Assembly (NCBI RefSeq): GCF_958350005.1
Contig: NZ_CATWFF010000031.1
Coordinates: forward strand, 1 to 15,525
Source of the DNA: an uncultured Megasphaera sp.
GTDB lineage: Bacteria > Bacillota > Negativicutes > Veillonellales > Megasphaeraceae
DNA: 15,525 nt
Direction of reading: 5' to 3'
Each line of letters starts with the position of its first letter. Position 1 is the first letter of the stretch. The notes below the pieces were generated by a model that saw nothing but the letters and a program-made list of their open reading frames with translations, ran no database searches and was not told the origin of the DNA. Position numbers and translations under genes: made by a program. This document shows, piece after piece, positions 11,101 to 15,525 of this stretch.

Positions 11101-11898
11101 GGCCATATCATACCGCCGGGGATCGAAAAACAGGCCTTCAAATAAATTGCGGGCACTTTCTACAGTAGGCGGTTCACCGGGACGGAGCTTTTTGTAAATT
11201 TCAACTAATGCTTCATCCTGGTTTTCTGTCGTATCTTTTTCAAAGGTTGCCTTCAGTCGTTTGTCATCAAAGAAGAGATCCAAAATATCGGCATTGGAAG
11301 ACCAGCCGAGTGCCCGGATCAGAACCGTTACAGGAATTTTACGGTTCCGGTCAATACGGGCATATACAATATCGTTCGTATCTGTTTCCAGTTCAATCCA
11401 TGCGCCGCGGTTCGGAATAACCGTGGAATTATACAGCCGAATACCCATGGGGTCAATTTCACGGCCATAATATACGCCAGGAGAACGAACAAGCTGACTG
11501 ACAATAACACGTTCTGCCCCGTTGATAATAAACGTACCTGTATCTGTAATCAGAGGAAAATCTCCCATAAATACTTCCTGATCCTTAATTTCCCCTGTTT
11601 CATGATTCACCAGGCGGATCTGGACGCGAAGCGGAGCGGCATAGGTCGTATCCCGTTCTTTACATTCGCGGATGTCGTATTTCGGTTCCCCCAACTTAAA
11701 ATCTTCAAAGGATAAAGATAAATTACCCGATGCATCTTCGATAGGAGAAATGTCTTTGAATATATCCTTCAATCCCTTTTCAAGGAACCATTCGTAGGAC
11801 TTGTTCTGCAAATCCAACAAATGCGGCATTTTCAAGACCTCGTTAATCTTAGCATACGTATATCGAGTTCTTTTCCCTACTTGTACAGGTTTGAACAT
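8185..11898 (-). CDS. rpoB: DNA-directed RNA polymerase subunit beta
   Basis: Beta forms half of the RNA polymerase active-site cleft and is the target of rifampicin. The 1237-residue product starts [20 protein letters not shown]. The rifampicin pocket (about 443-475) has wild-type residues Asp452, His462 and Ser467, corresponding to E. coli 516, 526 and 531, so it reads as rifampicin-sensitive. The active-site segment [11 protein letters not shown] holds Lys896 and Lys904. The conserved C-terminal region near 1080-1115 ([21 protein letters not shown]) is intact. From about residue 1160 an acidic, low-complexity tail follows, with 31 Asp/Glu in 78 residues. The ATG at 11896-11898 follows AAGGGG and AAGGA purine runs. 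The upstream leader holds a promoter and an intrinsic terminator. The gene follows tyrS, not rplL as in many bacteria. Confidence 0.99.
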   Translation of the reverse strand: MFKPVQVGKRTRYTYAKINEVLKMPHLLDLQNKSYEWFLEKGLKDIFKDISPIEDASGNLSLSFEDFKLGEPKYDIRECKERDTTYAAPLRVQIRLVNHETGEIKDQEVFMGDFPLITDTGTFIINGAERVIVSQLVRSPGVYYGREIDPMGIRLYNSTVIPNRGAWIELETDTNDIVYARIDRNRKIPVTVLIRALGWSSNADILDLFFDDKRLKATFEKDTTENQDEALVEIYKKLRPGEPPTVESARNLFEGLFFDPRRYDMARVGRYKAGKKLGWERRLFGLTLHEPIVNAETGEVVIDAHTEIGSAEVEKIKESGVFSGDGLVEAFVEKQDGSVYKIICNNSNLPYDHRTITREDIIAHIDYLLNLMDGFGTIDDIDHLGNRRLRCVGELLQNQFRIGLTRMERVVRERMTIQDAESITPQVLINIRPVVAAIKEFFGSSQLSQFMDQTNPLAEITHKRRLSALGPGGLSRERAGFEVRDVHHSHYGRMCPVETPEGPNIGLISSLACFGKVNEFGFIEAPYRRVDKETGVVTDQVVYITADEEEQYIIAQANEPLTADGHFVNERVACRHGEDTREFPGDRVDFMDVSPKEVVSVGTSMIPFLENDDANRALMGANMQRQAVPLLRTQAPLVGTGMEYKAACDSGVCVLAKHGGVVSRVTGDEIQVRTDAGSVDTYKLIKFVRSNQSTCINQRPLVYKNDRVAEGQVLADGMATDGGELALGYNILVAYMPWEGYNYEDAVLLSEDLPKNDLYTSIHIEEYECDARDTKLGSEEITREIPNVSEDSTKNLDENGIIMIGADVFPGDVLVGKVTPKGETELTPEERLLRAIFGDKEREVRDTSLRVPHGESGKVVNVRIFSRENNDELPPGVNRLVRVYIAQKRKIHEGDKMSGRHGNKGVVSRVMRQEDMPFLPDGTPVQIVLNPLGVPSRMNIGQILETHLGWAVHELGKQIKNMNPGLEAKLREAGYDFDAYGMPKPDKAGIHIATPVFDGAQAEDVFDALKLVGLPEDGKSVLYDGRTGEPMDRRVTVGYTYFLKLHHLVDDKIHARSTGPYSLVTQQPLGGKAQFGGQRFGEMEVWALEAYGAAYTLQEMLTVKSDDVVGRVKAYEKIVKGENIPEPGVPESFKVLLKELQAIGLDVQILNEDGEEVVIKELDDDDDVEPEQADELRQVMEGEDSLPVSSGTGAADSSDDTAEEPTANGEDDDIMSAMSLDAVAEAEQDDDKMNDEE

Positions 11899-11914
11899 GC
11901 TGATCCTTCACCCC

Positions 11915-12061
11915 TTATAAAAAGTACACCATATAGATAGCGTCGCAAAAACATCCGTAAAGCGACAAAAAAGCAAGGCTCTTTAAATACCCTGAACCTT
12001 GCTTAATTTTTTTGCTTTGCGGAAGTTTTTCCTCCATGTATCTCACAATATCATTGAACAT
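11915..12061 (-). CDS. Possible 48-aa leader ORF upstream of rpoB (unrecognised)
   Basis: No family is recognised. The frame opens at an ATG at 12059-12061, about 8 bases after the predicted rpoB transcription start, has a second in-frame ATG at 12037, and ends at TAA (11915-11917), 16 bases before the rpoB start. The product begins MFNDIVRYMEEKLPQSKKIK, charged and helix-like, and ends in a hydrophobic half rich in Leu, Phe and Tyr. The frame runs through both arms of the terminator at 11967-12004. Neither ATG has a proper SD, and codons rare in the neighbouring genes (TTA, TCA) occur. If translated, ribosomes could disrupt the terminator; the frame may equally be chance in a 160-base leader. 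Confidence 0.22.
   Translation of the reverse strand: MFNDIVRYMEEKLPQSKKIKQGSGYLKSLAFLSLYGCFCDAIYMVYFL
11942..11966 (-). promoter_or_regulatory. Second hairpin of the rpoB leader
   Basis: Immediately after the T-tract of the leader terminator, the minus strand carries the arms GTCGC and GCGAC around a 15-base loop. No T-run follows. The loop side also contains ATGTTTTTGC (11945-11954), which could pair with GCAAAAATGT at the 5' end of the leader (12058-12067) using two G-U pairs. The leader may therefore have alternative folds. Confidence 0.3.
11967..12004 (-). terminator. Intrinsic terminator in the rpoB leader (tyrS terminator or attenuator)
   Basis: The minus strand shows arms AAGCAAGGTTC and GAGCCTTGCTT (11 bp with one G-U pair), a 12-base loop, and a run of six T ending at 11967. 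It lies about 119 bases after the tyrS stop, but also downstream of the strong rpoB promoter at 12076-12104 and upstream of rpoB. Transcripts from that promoter must therefore cross it. It could end tyrS read-through, attenuate rpoBC, or both. The plus strand also has a T-run on the other side, but there is no plus-strand gene to terminate. Confidence 0.8.
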
Positions 12062-12075
12062 TTTTGCAATGAGTT

Positions 12076-12104
12076 ATTATAGCACATGTTTTATCTTCCG
12101 TCAA
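12076..12104 (-). promoter_or_regulatory. Promoter of rpoBC
   Basis: On the minus strand TTGACG (12099-12104), 17 bases, then a perfect TATAAT (12076-12081). Transcription should start near 12069, giving a leader of about 170 bases before rpoB. It begins 20 bases after the tyrS coding region ends. The block TATTGACGGAAG around the -35 is identical to that of the tyrS promoter. Confidence 0.85.
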
Positions 12105-12123
12105 TATGTTATTGAATTATTTT

Positions 12124-13383
12124 TTACGCACCATGCACTTTTGCCAGCGTATACTTTTTCTTGCCCTTGCGGACAATGACATATTTGCCATTAGAATTCT
12201 TATGAGGCGTAACCACTTCGTCCAGCCCTTCTACTTTCACACCGTTAATGGTAACTGCGCCATGAGTAATATCTTCCCGGGCCTGCCGTTTGGACTTGTA
12301 AATCGTCGAGTCGACGAGCCAGTCGACGACGTTCTTTGCTTCGTTCGTCACATCCACTGTCGGCATTTTGCCGAAAGCCTGTTCCAGTTCGTGTTCCGTC
12401 AGATCAGCAATGCTGCCGTGGTACAGGGCTTCCGTAATATTGCGGGCTTCCTGCAGCGCTTCCGCACTGTGAACAAAAGTCGTCACTTCTTCAGCCAGAC
12501 GGCGCTGAGCCAGCCGTTTTTCCGGTTCCGTCCTGACCGATTCAGCCAGTGCGGCAATTTCTTCCTGACTGAGGAAGGTGAAGTATTTCAGATATTTGAC
12601 GACGTCAGCATCATCCTGATTGAGCCAGAACTGATAGAATTCAAAAGGCGAAGTCTTTTCCGGATCCAGCCAGACAGCGCCGCCGGCAGTCTTGCCGAAT
12701 TTCGTTCCGTCCGACTTCAGCATGAGGGGAATCGTCAGGCCATAGGCCTGAGCGTTGCTGCCGTGCATCTTATGAATCGTATCGATACCGGCTGTAATAT
12801 TGCCCCACTGATCGGCACCGCCAATCTGCAGCTGCACATCGTGGTGAACAAAAAGCTGTTCAAAGTCAATGGACTGCAGAATCTGATAGGAAAACTCCGT
12901 AAAGGATATGCCGCCTTCGAGCCGGCTGGAAACGACTTCTTTAGCCAGCATCGTATTGACGCTGAACAGCTTGCCGTAATCGCGCAGGAAGTTGAGCAGA
13001 TCAATCTTGCTCAGCCAGTCGTAGTTATTGACGAAGGAAATATTGGACGAGTCGCCAAAGAGGTGCATAAACTGGGCCTTCAGCTTTTCTGCATTTTCAT
13101 GGATTTTTTCAATCGTCTGCAGCTGCCGTTCTGTTTTGCGTCCGCTGGGATCGCCAATAACGCCGGTGCCGCCGCCGATGACGACATAAGGATGATGGCC
13201 GGCCATGGCAAACCGCTTCAGCATCATAAAAGGAATGAGGTGCCCGATATGCATGCTGTCACCTGTCGGGTCTACGCCACAGTATAAAGAAATGCTCTTT
13301 TCTTCCGTCAGCTTACGCAGTCCCTCTTCGTCTGTCATCTGATTGACAGCGCCACGCCAGGTTAATTCATCAATAATATTCAT
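12124..13383 (-). CDS. tyrS: Tyrosyl-tRNA synthetase
   Basis: TyrRS is a class I cytoplasmic aminoacyl-tRNA synthetase that charges tRNA-Tyr with tyrosine using ATP. The 419-residue product is the normal bacterial length. Visible are Tyr34 and Asp38 of the tyrosine pocket (LYCGVDPTGDS), the HIGH motif (45-48), the ADQWGN segment (190-195), the KMSKS-equivalent KFGKT (228-232) and a C-terminal S4 RNA-binding domain (about 355-419). The ATG at 13381-13383 has an AAGGAG SD with 8 bases of spacing. It has its own promoter in the 151-base gap after fbp, with a leader of only about 60 bases. There is therefore no room for the T-box leader that commonly controls tyrS in Firmicutes. Confidence 0.98.
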   Translation of the reverse strand: MNIIDELTWRGAVNQMTDEEGLRKLTEEKSISLYCGVDPTGDSMHIGHLIPFMMLKRFAMAGHHPYVVIGGGTGVIGDPSGRKTERQLQTIEKIHENAEKLKAQFMHLFGDSSNISFVNNYDWLSKIDLLNFLRDYGKLFSVNTMLAKEVVSSRLEGGISFTEFSYQILQSIDFEQLFVHHDVQLQIGGADQWGNITAGIDTIHKMHGSNAQAYGLTIPLMLKSDGTKFGKTAGGAVWLDPEKTSPFEFYQFWLNQDDADVVKYLKYFTFLSQEEIAALAESVRTEPEKRLAQRRLAEEVTTFVHSAEALQEARNITEALYHGSIADLTEHELEQAFGKMPTVDVTNEAKNVVDWLVDSTIYKSKRQAREDITHGAVTINGVKVEGLDEVVTPHKNSNGKYVIVRKGKKKYTLAKVHGA

Positions 13384-13446
13384 CGAACCCGCTCCTTTAA
13401 TATCATTATTTTAAACCGTAAGTTCTTATACTCATCAATGTATCCA

Positions 13447-13475
13447 ATTATACCTACCTGGTCTGCTTCCGTCAA
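13447..13475 (-). promoter_or_regulatory. Promoter of tyrS
   Basis: On the minus strand TTGACG (13470-13475), 17 bases, then a perfect TATAAT (13447-13452). The start should fall near 13440, giving a leader of about 57 bases. It shares TATTGACGGAAG around the -35 with the rpoB promoter. Between it and the fbp stop there is no hairpin followed by a T-run, so fbp transcripts may read into tyrS. Confidence 0.83.
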
Positions 13476-13534
13476 TAAAGAGACGAAAACTTTTCCGGCC
13501 ACATATGCCAATGGCAGGCACGTATAAATATCAT

Positions 13535-15445
13535 CTACTGCACGGACTGTTCAATAATCCAGCCCTGACGATAGGCATTCAGCAGGGCACGAAGGTCATC
13601 GATCATTTGAATCAGCTTTTTGCCGTTATCCGTATCGCCAATCATGACTCGTTTGGGTTCCAGTTCAACCTGAGTAGATTCTGAATCAATATCGGCATTA
13701 TTCATAATAGCCTGACGCACATCTTTAAAAGGATAATGGGCTTTAATGCGAATGCCATGAGAATTAAAAATGAGCGTATACCCGGCAATGCCTGTCGAAC
13801 CCTGATAGGCTTTGCAGAACCCGCCGTCAATGCAGATTTCCTTACCTTCTGCCCGAATGGGACTTTCCCCTTTCTTGACTTTTACCGGCGTATGGCCGTT
13901 AATAATATGGCCCTGCGGCGAATCGATCCCGAATTCGTGCAGTATTTTAACGCATTCTTCTTTCTGCCGGTTCAGGCGGTAATAATCATTTTGCGGTTCC
14001 TTCCACGTTTCCTGATCGGCAATGTAACTCCGTTCAAAGGTCTTGACGACTCGGCCCGATACGGGAGAATCGATGCCGCACCACAAGTACCACATATAGT
14101 CCAGGCTGTTCGTATCCCGTTTCTGATAGGCCTGACGGGCAATGAAGTCCACCATATCCATAAAAGCCTTGCCTTTATAAGGCTTGCCGTCCAGAAACAC
14201 TTCTTTAAAGGTACCGTCCGGATTCAGCGGCACCCCGCCATGAAAGAGGAGATTGTTATTATAGCTGCGATACAGCGAGCCATGACTGTAGAAAAAGCGT
14301 ATATGGCGCTGGAGCCGTTCACTTTCCAGAAATTCCGACTGAATCGCTGCAATGATCTGATGTTCTTCCGGCGACAGTTTATACGGATCTTTTGGATCTA
14401 CTGTAGGAAAGTCTGCCGTCGTCAGCGGATATGTTTTCCCATTCAGCTCAATCTTTCCTTCCTGCCAGTTAATGGTATGGAACAGAAGGCGATCGTCCAT
14501 GTTGTATTCCGGATGGCGAATAATAACCTGCCCTTCCAGTTTGCACAACATGACATTAATTGCTTTCACCATGGGATCGATGCCGTCATCTTTCGTATAC
14601 GTCGCCATGGCAAACAAAGCCAGGGGACGGAGACTGATGCCATAGCCGCTTTCCAGTATTTCCAGGTTATGATACCGTACATTATTGCGCAGCGCATTAA
14701 TGATGCAGGCCTCACTGCCGGCAGCAGCACCCATCCAGAGGATGTCATGATTGCCCCACTGAATATCCATAGAATGATGATGCATAAGGTAATCGACAAT
14801 TTTATCCGCATGGGGACCGCGGTCATATACGTCGCCAATAATATGCAGATGATCGACGGCCAGGCGCTTAATCAGAGCGGTCAGGGCATAAATAAACTGC
14901 CGCGTACTGCCTGTCTCCAGAATCGTATCCAGTATTTTCATATGATAGACCCGACGGTTTTTATCTTCGTCAGGCTGGGCATGGAGCAGTTCGTCAATGA
15001 CAAAGCGAAATACTTCCGGCATGGCCTTACGCACTTTGGAGCGCGTATATTTAGAGGACAGCAGTTTTACCAGCTGTACCAGGCGTTCCAACGTTTTCAG
15101 TGCCCATATATCGGAAATCACATGTTCCCGCTGAAGCATATCCAGCTTTTCCTTAGGATAATAAATAAGGGTCAGCAAGTCATCCCGTTCTTCTGCCGTC
15201 ATAGACTGGGAAAAAATCATGTCCACCTTTTCACGAATGACGCCGGAACAATTATTCAGAATATGGTAAAATGCCTCATATTCTCCGTGGAGATCACTCA
15301 TAAAATGTTCCGTCCCCTTCGGCAAATTCACAATGGCCTGTAAATTAATGATTTCTGTAATCGTCTCTGCCTGGCTTTTATAATCCTTTGAAAGCAATTC
15401 CAAATACCGCAGGTATTCTGGTGAATATTTTTTACATGAATTCAT
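13535..15445 (-). CDS. fbp: Fructose-1,6-bisphosphatase, class III
   Basis: This enzyme hydrolyses fructose 1,6-bisphosphate to fructose 6-phosphate and phosphate, the committed step of gluconeogenesis, in the cytoplasm. The class III type, typified by Bacillus subtilis Fbp, is a Mn-dependent metallophosphoesterase found mainly in Firmicutes. The 636-residue product has the expected metal-binding motifs: SDLHGE (50-55), GDVYDRGP (204-211), GNHD (231-234) with the family's ILWMGA extension, and NGHTPV (516-521) followed by IDGGF (539-543). Length is slightly below the roughly 670 residues of the Bacillus enzyme. The start is the ATG at 15443-15445, 11 bases after AAGGGG. An earlier ATG at 15453 opens only a three-codon frame whose TGA overlaps the fbp start. 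The gene ends with TAG, 151 bases before tyrS. Confidence 0.97.
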   Translation of the reverse strand: MNSCKKYSPEYLRYLELLSKDYKSQAETITEIINLQAIVNLPKGTEHFMSDLHGEYEAFYHILNNCSGVIREKVDMIFSQSMTAEERDDLLTLIYYPKEKLDMLQREHVISDIWALKTLERLVQLVKLLSSKYTRSKVRKAMPEVFRFVIDELLHAQPDEDKNRRVYHMKILDTILETGSTRQFIYALTALIKRLAVDHLHIIGDVYDRGPHADKIVDYLMHHHSMDIQWGNHDILWMGAAAGSEACIINALRNNVRYHNLEILESGYGISLRPLALFAMATYTKDDGIDPMVKAINVMLCKLEGQVIIRHPEYNMDDRLLFHTINWQEGKIELNGKTYPLTTADFPTVDPKDPYKLSPEEHQIIAAIQSEFLESERLQRHIRFFYSHGSLYRSYNNNLLFHGGVPLNPDGTFKEVFLDGKPYKGKAFMDMVDFIARQAYQKRDTNSLDYMWYLWCGIDSPVSGRVVKTFERSYIADQETWKEPQNDYYRLNRQKEECVKILHEFGIDSPQGHIINGHTPVKVKKGESPIRAEGKEICIDGGFCKAYQGSTGIAGYTLIFNSHGIRIKAHYPFKDVRQAIMNNADIDSESTQVELEPKRVMIGDTDNGKKLIQMIDDLRALLNAYRQGWIIEQSVQ

Positions 15446-15525
15446 AGGTCCATAAGCCCCTTTTCTGTAGTATTAGGTTATACGTTTCAGCAACACGTAT
15501 GCGCTCAGATATACTTATTGTACAC
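15446..15525. other. Upstream region of fbp, to the window edge
   Basis: These 80 bases are AT-rich. On the minus strand a TATAAC could be a -10 element, but no matching -35 sits at the right distance, so no promoter is called. The AAGGGG SD of fbp lies at its left end. No gene is visible. Confidence 0.5.

Noticed and set aside
9610..11145. 511-codon open frame on the plus strand opposite rpoB
   Set aside because: Same cause: codon-register antisense of rpoB, explained by avoidance of TTA, CTA and TCA codons. No SD or recognisable domain.
11971..12015. The tyrS-rpoB hairpin as a plus-strand terminator
   Set aside because: A T-run does follow on the plus strand, but no plus-strand gene is present, so only the minus-strand reading is annotated.
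12106..13287. 393-codon open frame on the plus strand opposite tyrS
   Set aside because: In register with tyrS on the minus strand and produced by its codon bias; no recognisable domain.
13506..13516. Inverted repeat TGCC/GGCA after fbp as a terminator
   Set aside because: The stem is 4 bp and is not followed by a T-run; it is too weak to call.
13736..15343. 535-codon open frame on the plus strand opposite fbp
   Set aside because: In register with fbp and explained by the same codon avoidance; the sense product has all FBPase metal motifs.

Overview
This 15.5 kb window is core housekeeping DNA. Every gene lies on the minus strand, so transcription runs from the right edge to the left. In transcription order it holds fbp (class III fructose-1,6-bisphosphatase), tyrS (tyrosyl-tRNA synthetase), rpoB and rpoC (RNA polymerase beta and beta'), a small L7Ae-family K-turn RNA-binding protein gene, rpsL (S12), rpsG (S7), fusA (EF-G) and the first 113 codons of tuf (EF-Tu), which is cut by the left edge. 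No tRNA, rRNA, CRISPR, insertion sequence or phage sequence was seen. No gene-free stretch exceeds 300 bases; the two longest are about 225 bases (tyrS-rpoB) and 204 bases (rpoC-L7Ae).

The organism is most likely a Firmicute of the class Negativicutes, possibly a Megasphaera- or Dialister-like member of the Veillonellales. The reasons are the L7Ae-rpsL-rpsG-fusA-tuf order (the L7Ae gene before rpsL is a Firmicutes trait), the class III FBPase, consensus SD sequences and promoters, a beta' without the proteobacterial trigger-loop insert, and a beta with a long acidic tail. The genus is an inference from general familiarity, not from a comparison.

Layout and expression. Three near-perfect housekeeping promoters can be read directly, each with 17-base spacing: before tyrS (TTGACG/TATAAT), before rpoB (TTGACG/TATAAT) and before the L7Ae gene (TTGACA/TAAAAT). 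The first two share an identical 12-base block around the -35 box. A strong intrinsic terminator follows rpoC, so rpoBC and the str operon are separate transcription units. From the L7Ae gene to tuf the genes are co-directional with short gaps and look like one operon.

The most interesting region is the rpoB leader (about 11,899-12,069). An intrinsic terminator lies downstream of the rpoB promoter but upstream of rpoB. An unrecognised 48-codon ORF runs through that terminator and stops 16 bases before the rpoB start. This is a candidate attenuation arrangement for RNA polymerase synthesis, or else a displaced tyrS terminator. The protein features worth a second look are an approximately 155-residue insertion in the second zinc module of beta', which looks like a degenerate duplication, and the acidic C-terminal tail of beta.
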